Shown here piece after piece: positions 31,944 to 41,029 of a DNA stretch of 64,000 bases. Position 1 is the stretch's first letter; each line of letters starts with the position of its first letter. Location of the stretch: positions 4,402,001-4,466,000 of the forward strand of contig NZ_CP107836.1 in NCBI RefSeq assembly GCF_036346615.1, written 5' to 3'. Below the pieces are notes generated by a model. It did not search any database and was not told the origin of the DNA. It saw only the letters and a program-made list of their open reading frames with translations. The DNA comes from Streptomyces sp. NBC_00523. GTDB lineage: Bacteria > Actinomycetota > Actinomycetes > Streptomycetales > Streptomycetaceae. The translations under genes and the position numbers were made by a program.

Positions 31944-32794
31944 GTGGTCGTGATGTCGGCGGCGGCCGACGCCTGGACCTCGCCGCGGTGGCGGATGCGG
32001 CGGAACGTGTAGTCCGCCAGGTCGTCGCCGGTCGTGTACACGTCCTTGTCGGCCTTGGTGGCGTTGCGGCCGTCCGTGAAGCCGCCGACCGTGAAGTACG
32101 CGTACCGGCCGTACGAGTTCGCCGTACGGCGGCAGATCACGCCGTCGCGGCAGAAGACCGGGACGCCCGAGCCGCTGAGCGAGGCCAGGCCGCCGGTCGC
32201 CAGCTGCGCGGTGCGTTTCGCCTGGGCCTCCGTGTCGAAGACCGCGATGCCGACGGTGATCGCCACGCCGTCCCGGCTGTACGTGGCCCGGATGACCTGG
32301 TCGCAGCCGTTGGCGGTGAGGATCGCGCCCAGCGCGCCCTGGGTGGTCGCCGCGCACTGCTTGGTGCGGTGGGTCGCGCCCCTGGCGTACGTACGGCCTC
32401 CGGCGGTCAGCTTGCCGTCGGGGAAGAAGGCGTCGACGTCGACCGGCAGCCGGTCCTTCTTCACGTCGGCTATGTAGTCCCGGGGGTCCGGCGGGGGCGG
32501 GGGCGCCACCGACGAGAAGGACGGCTCGGGCGCGGGGAGCTCGGTCGGCAGGTCGTCCCCCGTGGGCAGCTCGCTCGCGTGCTTCCCGGCGGAGGTGCCT
32601 CTGCCGCCGCCGTTCGCGGAGATCACCGCCGTCGCGACGACCGCGGCGACGGCCGCCGTGGCGAGGGCGCCGCCGCCGATCAGCAGCCACTTCTTGCGCC
32701 GGGCCCGGGCCGCGGAGGCGTCGGCCAGCGCCTCCCAGTCGGGAGTGCCGCCGTTCCCGGGCCCTTCGCCGGGCCCCCCGTCCCCAAAGCTCAT
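31940..32794 (-). CDS. Single-pass membrane protein with extracytoplasmic domain, unknown function
   Basis: 284 residues from ATG 32794 (AGGA upstream). An acidic, Gly/Pro-rich cytoplasmic N-terminus of about 35 residues is followed by RRKK and one membrane helix (about 38-60), then a linker rich in Pro and Ser and a folded extracytoplasmic domain of about 170 residues. Cysteines in KQCAAT, NGCDQV, VFCRDG and VICRRT may make two disulfides. The pattern SRDGVAITVGIAVFDTEAQA suggests an alpha/beta domain. No family recognised. Converges on truA with overlapping stops. Confidence 0.7.
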   Translation of the reverse strand: MSFGDGGPGEGPGNGGTPDWEALADASAARARRKKWLLIGGGALATAAVAAVVATAVISANGGGRGTSAGKHASELPTGDDLPTELPAPEPSFSSVAPPPPPDPRDYIADVKKDRLPVDVDAFFPDGKLTAGGRTYARGATHRTKQCAATTQGALGAILTANGCDQVIRATYSRDGVAITVGIAVFDTEAQAKRTAQLATGGLASLSGSGVPVFCRDGVICRRTANSYGRYAYFTVGGFTDGRNATKADKDVYTTGDDLADYTFRRIRHRGEVQASAAADITTT

Positions 32795-32824
32795 GCCGCG
32801 CATCCTAGACGGGACGTAATCCGG

Positions 32825-32854
32825 TTGGGTCAACCCCGCGGCGCCCGTGACAAT
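32825..32854 (+). promoter_or_regulatory. Promoter for a leaderless ABC-F gene
   Basis: TTGGGT (32825-32830) and GACAAT (32849-32854) are 18 bases apart. The -10 ends 7 bases before the ATG at 32862, so the transcript would start at or next to the start codon. Confidence 0.5.
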
Positions 32855-32861
32855 GCTCTGC

Positions 32862-34481
32862 ATGGGACATCTCGAAGCGGGCCACCTTGAGTACTACCTT
32901 CCGGACGGGCGGGTGCTGCTCGGCGATGCCTCGTTCCGGGTGGCCGACGGTGCCGTCGTCGCCCTCGTCGGGGCGAACGGCGCCGGGAAGACCACGCTGC
33001 TGCGGCTGCTCGCCGGGGAGCTCCAGCCGCACGGCGGCTCGGTGTCCGTGAGCGGCGGGCTCGGTGTGATGCGCCAGTTCGTCGGCTCGGTCCGCGACGA
33101 GCGCACCGTCCGCGACCTGCTGGTCTCCGTCGCGCAGCCCCGGATCCGGGAGGCCGCGCTGGCCGTCGACCGGGCCGAGGAACGCATCCTCACCGTGGAC
33201 GACGAGGCCGCGCAGATGGCGTACGCGCAGGCGCTGAGCGACTGGGCGGAGGCGCGCGGCTACGAGGCCGAAACGGTCTGGGACATGTGCACCACGGCCG
33301 CCCTCGGCGTTCCGTACGAGAAGGCGCAGTGGCGCGAGGTGCGCACGCTGTCCGGCGGTGAGCAGAAGCGGCTGGTCCTGGAGGCCCTGCTGCGGGGCCC
33401 CGACGAGGTGCTGCTCCTGGACGAGCCGGACAACTATCTCGACGTGCCCGGCAAGCGGTGGCTGGAGGAGCGGCTGAAGGAGACCCGTAAGACGGTGCTC
33501 TTCGTCTCCCACGACCGGGAGCTGCTGTCCCGCGCCGCGCAGAAGATCGTCAGCGTGGAGCCCGGCCCGGCCGGCAGCGACGTCTGGGTGCACGGCGGCG
33601 GCTTCGACACGTACCACCAGGCCCGCAAGGAGCGGTTCGCCCGCTTCGAGGAGCTGCTGCGGCGCTGGGAGGAGGAGCACAAGCGGTTGAAGGCGCTCGT
33701 GCACCGGCTGCGCCAGCAGGCGGCGATCAGCCCGGACATGGCGAGCCGCTACCACGCGATGCAGACCCGGTTCCGGAAGTTCGAGGAGGCGGGCCCGCCG
33801 CCGGAGCCGCCGCGCGAGCAGGACATCCGGATGCGGCTGCGCGGCGGCCGGACCGGGGTGCGGGCGGTGACCTGCAAGGGCCTGGAGCTGACCGGCCTGA
33901 TGAAACCGTTCGACCTGGAGGTCTTCTACGGGGAACGGGTCGCGGTCCTCGGCTCCAACGGGTCCGGCAAGTCGCACTTCCTGCGGCTCCTCGCGGGCGA
34001 GCCCGTCGCGCACACGGGGGAGTGGAAGCTCGGTGCGCGGGTGGTCCCCGGGCACTTCGCGCAGACCCACGCCCACCCGGAGCTGCTGGGCCGCACGCTG
34101 GTCGACATCCTGTGGACCGAGCACGCCAAGGACCGGGGCGGGGCGATGTCCGTACTGCGCCGCTACGAGCTGGAGCGGCAGGGGGACCAGCCGTTCGAGA
34201 AGCTGTCCGGCGGGCAGCAGGCCCGGTTCCAGATCCTGCTCCTGGAGCTGTCCGGCACGACCGCGCTGCTGCTGGACGAGCCGACGGACAACCTGGACCT
34301 GGAGTCGGCGGAGGCGCTGCAGGACGGTCTGGAGGCGTACGAGGGCACGGTGCTCGCGGTGACGCACGACCGGTGGTTCGCGAAGAGCTTCGACCGCTAC
34401 CTGGTTTTCGGCTCGGACGGGGTGGTCCGGGAGACCTCGGAGCCGGTGTGGGACGAGCGACGGGTCGAGCGGGCGCGGTAG
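32862..34481 (+). CDS. ABC-F family ATP-binding protein
   Basis: 539 residues, two ABC ATPase domains and no membrane segments. First Walker A GANGAGKTT, signature LSGGEQKRL, Walker B VLLLDEPDNYLD; second Walker A GSNGSGKSH, signature LSGGQQARF, Walker B LLLDEPTDNLD. The linker between the domains is long and charged (EELLRRWEEEHKRLKALVHR), the P-site-tRNA-interaction motif of this class. ABC-F proteins act on stalled ribosomes or protect them from antibiotics. An upstream in-frame GTG (32847) is less likely than ATG 32862, given the promoter position. Its place between ribosomal genes fits a translation role. The second domain's SGKSH lacks the usual Ser/Thr after Lys-Ser. Confidence 0.9.
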   Translation: MGHLEAGHLEYYLPDGRVLLGDASFRVADGAVVALVGANGAGKTTLLRLLAGELQPHGGSVSVSGGLGVMRQFVGSVRDERTVRDLLVSVAQPRIREAALAVDRAEERILTVDDEAAQMAYAQALSDWAEARGYEAETVWDMCTTAALGVPYEKAQWREVRTLSGGEQKRLVLEALLRGPDEVLLLDEPDNYLDVPGKRWLEERLKETRKTVLFVSHDRELLSRAAQKIVSVEPGPAGSDVWVHGGGFDTYHQARKERFARFEELLRRWEEEHKRLKALVHRLRQQAAISPDMASRYHAMQTRFRKFEEAGPPPEPPREQDIRMRLRGGRTGVRAVTCKGLELTGLMKPFDLEVFYGERVAVLGSNGSGKSHFLRLLAGEPVAHTGEWKLGARVVPGHFAQTHAHPELLGRTLVDILWTEHAKDRGGAMSVLRRYELERQGDQPFEKLSGGQQARFQILLLELSGTTALLLDEPTDNLDLESAEALQDGLEAYEGTVLAVTHDRWFAKSFDRYLVFGSDGVVRETSEPVWDERRVERAR

Positions 34482-34495
34482 CGGGCGGGCGCGTT

Positions 34496-34525
34496 TTGAC
34501 CCGTCCGGGGCGGGGCGGGTAGTCT
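34496..34525 (+). promoter_or_regulatory. Promoter of rplM-rpsI
   Basis: TTGACC (34496-34501) and TAGTCT (34520-34525), 18 bases apart, form a near-consensus HrdB-type promoter. It implies a leader of about 175 bases before rplM, long enough for autogenous control by L13. Confidence 0.7.
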
Positions 34526-34708
34526 CGACGTTTGTTATGCGTATGGGCTGCACCGGCATGGTGCGACAGCCCGTACGCAGGTTCTCTGGAGCAGTTACCA
34601 GTGGCTCGCATACGGGCGTCGTCCCGGCATTGTGGGCCCCAGCTGCATGATCGCTTCAGAGGTGTCGTGTGTCTGGACCCCATCCACTGAAGAAGCGAAG
34701 GCTACGAA

Positions 34709-35152
34709 GTGCGTACGTACAGCCCCAAGCCCGGCGATGTGACCCGCCAGTGGCACATCATTGACGCGCAGGACGTCGTCCTGGGCCGTCTCGCCACCAC
34801 GGCTGCGAACCTCCTGCGAGGCAAGCACAAGGCGATCTACGCCCCCCACATGGACATGGGCGACTTCGTCATCATCATCAACGCCGACAAGGTTCACCTG
34901 TCCGGCAACAAGCGGACCCAGAAGATGGCGTACCGCCACTCCGGGTTCCCGGGCGGTCTGCGCTCCGTGCGCTACGACGACCTGCTCGCGAACAACCCCG
35001 AGAAGGCCGTCGAGAAGGCCATCAAGGGCATGATCCCCAAGAACTCCCTGGGCCGTCAGATGATCTCGAAGCTGAAGGTCTACGCGGGCGACCAGCACCC
35101 GCACGCTGCGCAGCAGCCGGTCCCGTACGAGATCACCCAGGTCGCGCAGTAG
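34709..35152 (+). CDS. rplM: 50S ribosomal protein L13
   Basis: 147 residues, GTG start at 34709 with GAAGCGAAGG upstream. RTYSPKPGDVTRQWHIIDAQ, LGRLATTAANLLRGKHKAIY and KMAYRHSGFPGGLRSVRYDD are conserved. Early assembly protein of the 50S; co-transcribed with rpsI 45 bases downstream. Confidence 0.99.
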   Translation: MRTYSPKPGDVTRQWHIIDAQDVVLGRLATTAANLLRGKHKAIYAPHMDMGDFVIIINADKVHLSGNKRTQKMAYRHSGFPGGLRSVRYDDLLANNPEKAVEKAIKGMIPKNSLGRQMISKLKVYAGDQHPHAAQQPVPYEITQVAQ

Positions 35153-35197
35153 TTCCGGCCTCCCCCCAAAGACATAAAGAAAGATCTGAGGAGAATC

Positions 35198-35722
35198 GTG
35201 GCCGAGACCACTGTTGAGACCGTCGAGGGCACCGAGGGCGAGGAGACCTTCGCCGAGGTGACCACCTTCGAGTCCGAGGTCCCCGTCGAGGGTGAGTACA
35301 CCTCCGAGTCGCTCGCCGGCCGCTTCGGCGACCCGCAGCCCGCCGCCGGCCTCGGCCGTCGCAAGAACGCCATCGCCCGCGTCCGGATCGTTCCGGGCAC
35401 CGGCAAGTGGAAGATCAACGGTCGCACCCTCGAGAGCTACTTCCCGAACAAGGTGCACCAGCAGGAAGTCAACGAGCCCTTCAAGGTGCTCGAGCTCGAC
35501 GGCCGTTACGACGTCATCGCCCGCATCGCGGGTGGCGGCGTCTCGGGTCAGGCCGGCGCCCTGCGCCTGGGCGTGGCCCGCGCGCTGAACGAGGCGGACG
35601 TGGACAACAACCGCGCGACCCTCAAGAAGGCCGGCTTCCTCTCCCGCGACGACCGTGCGGTCGAGCGCAAGAAGGCCGGTCTCAAGAAGGCCCGCAAGGC
35701 CCCGCAGTACAGCAAGCGCTAA
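35198..35722 (+). CDS. rpsI: 30S ribosomal protein S9
   Basis: 174 residues, GTG start at 35198 with GAGGAGAA upstream. An acidic N-terminal extension of about 48 residues (Glu/Thr/Val-rich) precedes the S9 core: LGRRKNAIARVRIVPGTG, YFPNKVHQQEV and GQAGALRLGVARAL. The C-terminal QYSKR contacts P-site tRNA. The extension is typical of actinobacteria. Confidence 0.99.
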   Translation: MAETTVETVEGTEGEETFAEVTTFESEVPVEGEYTSESLAGRFGDPQPAAGLGRRKNAIARVRIVPGTGKWKINGRTLESYFPNKVHQQEVNEPFKVLELDGRYDVIARIAGGGVSGQAGALRLGVARALNEADVDNNRATLKKAGFLSRDDRAVERKKAGLKKARKAPQYSKR

Positions 35723-35748
35723 ACCGCCTGCTCACCCGCGTTACCGTT

Positions 35749-35781
35749 CGCCCCGGCGGCACCTCTCGTGCTGCCGGGGCG
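35749..35781 (+). terminator. Terminator after rpsI
   Basis: CGCCCCGGCGGCAC (35749-35762) pairs with GTGCTGCCGGGGCG (35768-35781) with one G-T wobble, loop CTCTC. It is followed by TTCGTTTATC, a moderate T-run. Confidence 0.75.
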
Positions 35782-35885
35782 TTCGTTTATCGACATCCTC
35801 GGGCATATAACGACATAAGGCGTTCATAGGCTTGTTGGTTGCGTGATCTGACTTTTGCGTTTCGGAGCACTTTCGGAGGACACCA

Positions 35886-37244
35886 GTGGGACGACTCTTC
35901 GGCACGGACGGCGTGCGCGGTGTCGCCAATGCGGACCTGACGGCCGAGCTCGCGCTCGGCCTCTCGGTGGCCGCGGCACACGTACTGGCCGAGGCGGGCA
36001 CCTTCGAGGGCCATCGGCCGACGGCCGTGGTGGGCCGCGACCCACGCGCCTCCGGAGAGTTCCTGGAGGCCGCCGTGGTGGCCGGCCTGGCGAGCGCGGG
36101 CGTCGACGTCCTGCGCGTCGGCGTGCTGCCGACCCCGGCCGTGGCCTACCTGACCGGCGCGCTCGGCGCCGACATCGGGGTCATGCTCTCCGCCAGCCAC
36201 AACGCCATGCCGGACAACGGTGTCAAGTTCTTCGCCCGGGGCGGCCACAAGCTCGCCGACGAGCTGGAGGACCGCATCGAGACGGTCTACGAGCAGCACC
36301 GCACCGGTGAGCCGTGGACCCGCCCGACCGGCGCCGGCGTCGGCCGCGTCACGGACTACGTGGAGGGCTTCGACCGGTACGTCGCCCACCTCATCGGCGT
36401 CCTCCCGAACCGCCTCGACGGCCTGAAGGTCGTCCTGGACGAGGCGCACGGCGCCGCCGCCCGAGTCTCGCCCGAGGCGTTCGCCCGCGCCGGGGCCGAG
36501 GTCGTCACGATCGGCGCCGAGCCGGACGGGCTGAACATCAACGACGGCTGCGGCTCCACCCACCTGGAGCTGCTGCGCGCCGCCGTCGTCGACCACGGCG
36601 CGGACCTGGGCATCGCGCACGACGGCGACGCCGACCGCTGCCTGGCCGTGGACGCGGCGGGCGAGGAGGTCGACGGCGACCAGATCCTCGCCGTGCTGGC
36701 CCTCGCCATGCGCGAGGCCGGACAGCTGCGCCGGGACACCGTGGTCGGCACCGTGATGTCGAACCTCGGCTTCAAGCTGGCCATGGAGCGCGAGGGCATC
36801 CAGCTCGTCCAGACGGCCGTCGGCGACCGCTACGTGCTGGAGTCCATGAAGGCCGAGGGCTTCGCGCTGGGCGGCGAGCAGTCCGGCCACGTCATCGTCC
36901 TGGACCACGCCACGACCGGCGACGGCACCCTGACCGGCCTGATGCTCGCGGCCCGGGTCGCCGCGACGGGCCGCTCGCTCGCCGAGCTGGCCGGGGTCAT
37001 GGAGCGCCTGCCGCAGGTCCTGGTCAACGTCCCGGACGTGGACAAGTCCCGCGTGCACACCTCGCAGGAGGTGGCCGCCGCCGTCGCGGAGGCCGAGCGC
37101 GAGCTGGGCCACACCGGCCGCGTGCTGCTGCGCCCCTCGGGCACGGAGCCGCTGGTACGGGTCATGGTCGAGGCGGCCGACATCGAGCAGGCCCGCTCGG
37201 TGGCGGGGCAGCTGGCGGACGTCGTGAAGTCGGCGTTGGGCTGA
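35886..37244 (+). CDS. glmM: Phosphoglucosamine mutase
   Basis: 452 residues. It interconverts glucosamine-6-phosphate and glucosamine-1-phosphate for UDP-GlcNAc and cell-wall synthesis. The phosphoserine is Ser104 in LSASHNAMPDNG; GRLFGTDGVRGVAN starts the protein, the metal loop is DGDADR, the sugar loop is GGEQSGHVI and the phosphate-binding loop is RPSGTEPLVRVMVEA. GTG start at 35886 with GGAGGACACCA upstream. glmS, the preceding enzyme in the pathway, is 14 kb downstream. Confidence 0.98.
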   Translation: MGRLFGTDGVRGVANADLTAELALGLSVAAAHVLAEAGTFEGHRPTAVVGRDPRASGEFLEAAVVAGLASAGVDVLRVGVLPTPAVAYLTGALGADIGVMLSASHNAMPDNGVKFFARGGHKLADELEDRIETVYEQHRTGEPWTRPTGAGVGRVTDYVEGFDRYVAHLIGVLPNRLDGLKVVLDEAHGAAARVSPEAFARAGAEVVTIGAEPDGLNINDGCGSTHLELLRAAVVDHGADLGIAHDGDADRCLAVDAAGEEVDGDQILAVLALAMREAGQLRRDTVVGTVMSNLGFKLAMEREGIQLVQTAVGDRYVLESMKAEGFALGGEQSGHVIVLDHATTGDGTLTGLMLAARVAATGRSLAELAGVMERLPQVLVNVPDVDKSRVHTSQEVAAAVAEAERELGHTGRVLLRPSGTEPLVRVMVEAADIEQARSVAGQLADVVKSALG

Positions 37245-37266
37245 CCGGCGCCCGAGTCTCCGGCGC

Positions 37267-37300
37267 GGCGACGACCCGGCTTCACGGCCGGGTCGTCGCC
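37267..37300. terminator. Bidirectional terminator between glmM and a convergent gene
   Basis: GGCGACGACCCGGC (37267-37280) pairs perfectly with GCCGGGTCGTCGCC (37287-37300), loop 6 bases. It overlaps the last codons of the convergent minus-strand gene (stop at 37282-37284). Confidence 0.8.
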
Positions 37301-38832
37301 GTTTCCGGGTCCCGCCCGCCGTCGCGGCGCTCGCGCTCCAGCGCGTCGGTGATCCGGGCCAGGTCCGCGGGGGCGGCGGCCAGCCGGACCGGTGTGCCGC
37401 CGTCGTCCAGCTCGGCGACGTGCCAGCCCCGGGGGACGGTGTCGCCGTCGCCGCCCCGGGCCCGCCGCACGCCGGTCACGGTGAGCCGTTCCGCGGGGAT
37501 GCGGCGGGCGGCGAAGCGGCCGGGGCCCGGGTGGGGCGTCACGGCCGGCGGGCCCTCGCCGACGACCACGTGGGTGCCGAAGTAGTTCGGGTTGTACGTG
37601 GTGGCCTCCAGGAAACGGGCGGCCAGGAAGTGGTCACGTCCGTCCGGGGCGGCGGCCCGGACCTCGCCCGGGGCACGGACGCGGGTGGCGCGCCAGGCGA
37701 GGACGAGCACGGCCGCGGTGACCGCCGTGCCCGCCGCCGCCCAGGCGACCCTCCCGGGCGAGCTCAGCGGGTCCGTGGAGTGCAGGTGGAGCAGGGGCAG
37801 CAGCCATACGGCCGTCACGCCGAGGGCGCCCGCGAACGGAAGGGCGGAGGGCAGCAGCTCGTCGTCCCGCAGCCCGCGCCCGCGCCCGCGGACCAGCAGC
37901 CGGGCCCCCGCGTAACCCGCGCCCAGCAGGCAGAGCGCGGAGAACACGGCGAGTTCCCCGGGGCTGATCAGGTGGTCGTGCCAGACCCGGTGCTCGCCGG
38001 TGACCGTCCTGGCCGAGCCGTGCCAGAAGACCAGCTCCACCTTCTCCCCAGCGCGGAACGCCGCGGCGTCGTCCTGGGAGACCGAGAGCCGGTCGATCGG
38101 ACGGTCGTCGGTGAAGTACAGCCAGCTGCTGCCCCTGCCCCGGTTGACGTCGGTCCGCTCGATCACCCCGTCGAAGGTGGCCAGGCAGTCGCGGCGCTCG
38201 GCGGCCGGGGTGGCGTCGGTGCAGGCCACGGCCGCCCGCCACGCCCGCTGCTCCGACGCGGCGTCCGCGACGTACGACGCGGCCACGGCCGAGGCGGTGA
38301 GCAGCACGACGCCCACGATCCAGGTGACGACAGGGCGGCGCCCCGCCGACCGGGGCGTGATGACCGGGGCCTCGCCGTCCGTCGCGGGGCTCCCGTATCG
38401 GCGGTGCAGCGCGCGCAGCGCCGTCAGCTCCGCGTCGAACCTCGCGAGGTCCTCGCCGCTCGTCGGCAGCGGCAGCCGGAAGGACCGCCCGTTGTCCAGC
38501 AGCACGCTGACGCGGTGGATGTCGTGGTTCCCGCCGCTCTGTATGCAGCGGCGCAGATCCACGATCCGGGACCACGGCACCGAACGACGGCGCAGCAGGG
38601 TCCGGGAGCGCAGTCCGTACGCGCCCGCGGTGAGCCGGGCGGTAGCCAGATACAGGAAAATCGGCCCCATCAGCGCGATCACCGCGCACAGCCAGAACGC
38701 CACACTGAGGACGTCCGGCCGCTGCCATACGAGCAGCGCGGCCAGGCCCGCCGCGACCGCGCAGACCCCGCTGCCCCACCACGACACGTTCCGCGCGGGA
38801 ACGCGGCAGATCACTTCCGCTGGTTCGGACAT
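37282..38832 (-). CDS. Membrane protein with bacterial PH-like domain, unknown function
   Basis: 516 residues. Two membrane helices lie at about 20-36 and 43-64, followed by a pleckstrin-homology-like region (AGAYGLRSRTLLRRRSVPWSR, IHRVSVLLDNGRSFRLPLP), another helix at about 170-188 and an extracytoplasmic loop with two cysteines (VACTDATPAAERRDCLATF). Four more helices fall between about 290 and 385, and a cytoplasmic C-terminal part has a second PH-like pattern (RFAARRIPAERLTVTGVRRA). The family is widespread in Streptomyces but unassigned. A role in membrane stress or signalling can only be guessed. Confidence 0.7.
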   Translation of the reverse strand: MSEPAEVICRVPARNVSWWGSGVCAVAAGLAALLVWQRPDVLSVAFWLCAVIALMGPIFLYLATARLTAGAYGLRSRTLLRRRSVPWSRIVDLRRCIQSGGNHDIHRVSVLLDNGRSFRLPLPTSGEDLARFDAELTALRALHRRYGSPATDGEAPVITPRSAGRRPVVTWIVGVVLLTASAVAASYVADAASEQRAWRAAVACTDATPAAERRDCLATFDGVIERTDVNRGRGSSWLYFTDDRPIDRLSVSQDDAAAFRAGEKVELVFWHGSARTVTGEHRVWHDHLISPGELAVFSALCLLGAGYAGARLLVRGRGRGLRDDELLPSALPFAGALGVTAVWLLPLLHLHSTDPLSSPGRVAWAAAGTAVTAAVLVLAWRATRVRAPGEVRAAAPDGRDHFLAARFLEATTYNPNYFGTHVVVGEGPPAVTPHPGPGRFAARRIPAERLTVTGVRRARGGDGDTVPRGWHVAELDDGGTPVRLAAAPADLARITDALERERRDGGRDPETATTRP

Positions 38833-38920
38833 GGCCGCATCGTGTCAGCGCTCCGGCGTCCAGCGCTTGTGGGGGTTACGGAAGTCTCGGCGGCCCTCAC
38901 CCTGCCGGTCCGGCACCGGC

Positions 38921-39877
38921 CTATGGTGCCGTCGGCTTGGTGTGGGCGCGCTGGAAGTGCCGGGTCCTGCGCCACAGGGCCTTCTGGGCGAGCAGGGTCA
39001 GCGTCCCCGCCGCGACGATCCCGCCGAGGTTGGCCAGCAGCTGCTGGACGGACCCGGTCATCTGGCCGTAGTCCCGGTAGCTGAAGGCCACCGCCGCGTT
39101 GGCGGCCGCCGGGACGGTCGTCACCGAGATCGCGACCCCGATGAGCGCGCCGGACTTCGCCGAGGTCAGCGAGAGCGTGCCCGCGATGCCGGCGAGGAAC
39201 GCCACGACGAATGACATCCAGTCCGGCTGCCAGACGAACGCGGTGTTGGGCCGGTCCCCCTCGATCATCGCGCGGTCGAACAGCCCGAAGACGTCCATCA
39301 GCCAGGCGAAGCCCACCGTGAGCAGCATCGCCGCGGCGAACCCGCCGATCAGCGCGATCAGCGAGCGCCCCACCAGGCGCGGGGCGCGCTGCACGAGCGC
39401 CGTCGAGATCCCGGCGAGCGGCCCGAACTCGGGGCCCACCGCCATCGCGCCGACGATCAGGATCGCGTTGTCGAGCATCACCCCGCAGGCCGCGAGCATC
39501 GTCGCGACCGCGAGGAACGCGACATAGGTGGCGCTGAACGTCGAGTCGTCGTGCGTGGCCTCGACCAGCTCCTCCCAGAGCACCGCGTCCGACCCCTCGC
39601 CCGGCGCCTCCTCCTCCGCCCGGTCGGCGCGCGCGGAGAGCGTCAGGTCCATGTTCTCGACGGTGATCGCGCCGTACTCGTCGAGACCGAGCCGGCGCAG
39701 CGCCGCGATCAGCTCGTCGCCCGCCTCGCGCGCCACGTCGCACAGCACCATGTCGCCCACCGGGTCGCGCGAGACGCCCGGCAGCACGGCGAGGTGCGCG
39801 GTGCCGACGGTCCGCTCCAGCAGGTCCGTCACCTCGTCCGTGCGCTCGGCGGGGACGAGCAGGCGCAGATGGAGCAC
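38921..39877 (-). CDS. DUF389 family membrane protein
   Basis: 318 residues from GTG 39877 with GGAAGGGG upstream; the longer open frame to 39964 overlaps coaA and is not used. The N-terminal 85 residues form a ferredoxin-like alpha/beta domain (LHLRLLVPAERTDEVTDLLE; ITVENMDLTL). Then come about six membrane helices with the family motif DNAILIVGAMAVGPEFGPLAG. A GTLTLLAQKALWRR segment ends the membrane part. DUF389 proteins are of unknown function; some resemble transporters. Located 19 bases after coaA on the same strand. Confidence 0.85.
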   Translation of the reverse strand: MLHLRLLVPAERTDEVTDLLERTVGTAHLAVLPGVSRDPVGDMVLCDVAREAGDELIAALRRLGLDEYGAITVENMDLTLSARADRAEEEAPGEGSDAVLWEELVEATHDDSTFSATYVAFLAVATMLAACGVMLDNAILIVGAMAVGPEFGPLAGISTALVQRAPRLVGRSLIALIGGFAAAMLLTVGFAWLMDVFGLFDRAMIEGDRPNTAFVWQPDWMSFVVAFLAGIAGTLSLTSAKSGALIGVAISVTTVPAAANAAVAFSYRDYGQMTGSVQQLLANLGGIVAAGTLTLLAQKALWRRTRHFQRAHTKPTAP

Positions 39878-39896
39878 GGAGCGGCCCCTTCCGGAG

Positions 39897-40889
39897 TCAG
39901 AGTTTGCGCAGTGACAGCCGCTGGACCTTGTGGTCGGGCCCCTTGCGCAGCACCAGCGTGGCACGTCCGCGGGTCGGCGCCACGTTCTCCACGAGGTTCG
40001 GCCGGTTGATGGTCCGCCACATGGTGGCCGCGTACTCCATCGCCTCGGCCTCGGAGACCTGGGTGTACTTCCGGAAGTACGAGGACGGGTCCTGGAACGC
40101 CGTCTCGCGCAGCTTCCGGAAGCGGTTCAGGTACCAGGTCTCGATGTCCTCCGGCTTGGCGTCCACGTACACGCTGAAGTCGAAGTAGTCGGCGAGCCCG
40201 ACCCTGGTGCGGCCGTCCTTGCCGGGCAGGGCGGGCTGGAGGACGTTCAGCCCCTCCACGATGAGGATGTCCGGGCGGCGCACGGTGAGCCGTTCGCCGG
40301 GCACGATGTCGTAGATCAGGTGCGAGTAGACGGGGGCGGTGACCTCGTCCTTGCCCGCCTTGATGTCGGCGACGAAACGGGTGAGGGCGCGCCGGTCGTA
40401 CGACTCCGGGAACCCCTTGCGGGACATCAGGCCGCGCGCGTGGAGCTCCTTCATCGGCAGCAGGAACCCGTCGGTGGTGACCAGCTCGACGCGGGGGTGC
40501 TCCGGCCAGCGGGCCAGCAGCGCGCGGAGGATGCGCGCGGTGGTGGACTTGCCGACGGCGACACTGCCCGCGACGCCTATGACGAACGGGGTGCCGCGCT
40601 GCGCGCCCTGCCCGTTGCCCGCGTCGCCGAGGAAGGTGTTGAGCGCGCCGCGCAGCCCGGAGGTGGCCTGCACGTACAGGTTCAGCAACCGCGAGAGCGG
40701 CAGGTAGACGTCCCGCACCTCGTCGAGATCGATCACGTCGCCGAGCCCGCGCAGCCGCTCCACCTCCTCGGCGGTCAGCGGCAGCGGCGTCTTGTCGCGC
40801 AGCGCGCTCCACTCCGCCCGGGAGAGATCGACGTACGGCGTCGCCGCGTGCTCGGCGCGTCGGGGGCTCCGTGCGGGTGAAGTGATCAC
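39897..40889 (-). CDS. coaA: Pantothenate kinase, type I
   Basis: 330 residues. It phosphorylates pantothenate, the first step of coenzyme A synthesis. The P-loop is GVAGSVAVGKST; TTDGFLLPMKELHARGLMSRKGFPES (residues near 140-165, quoted only in part: TTDGFLLP, RKGFPESYD) and ILIVEGLNVLQ are diagnostic. VYVDAKPEDIETWYLNRF supports type I (prokaryotic CoaA) over type II/III. The start at 40889 is an ATG. Feedback inhibition by CoA is usual for this type. Confidence 0.97.
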   Translation of the reverse strand: MITSPARSPRRAEHAATPYVDLSRAEWSALRDKTPLPLTAEEVERLRGLGDVIDLDEVRDVYLPLSRLLNLYVQATSGLRGALNTFLGDAGNGQGAQRGTPFVIGVAGSVAVGKSTTARILRALLARWPEHPRVELVTTDGFLLPMKELHARGLMSRKGFPESYDRRALTRFVADIKAGKDEVTAPVYSHLIYDIVPGERLTVRRPDILIVEGLNVLQPALPGKDGRTRVGLADYFDFSVYVDAKPEDIETWYLNRFRKLRETAFQDPSSYFRKYTQVSEAEAMEYAATMWRTINRPNLVENVAPTRGRATLVLRKGPDHKVQRLSLRKL

Positions 40890-41029
40890 GTCTTCATTGT
40901 TGCGGGAGTTTTACGGGAGCGGGGGGTGGGCTCGGTCACGTGGGGGAGCGGGCACACCGGTGCGGGCCCGGTTCCGGGGCGCTGGTAGCCTGCCGCCTCG
41001 CCTTTCTCCTACGCGGCAATGAGGTGCGC

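Noticed and set aside
37420..39084. 554-codon plus-strand frame opposite the PH-domain protein
   Set aside because: Low-complexity Arg/Gly translation and no motif. The minus strand encodes clear membrane helices.
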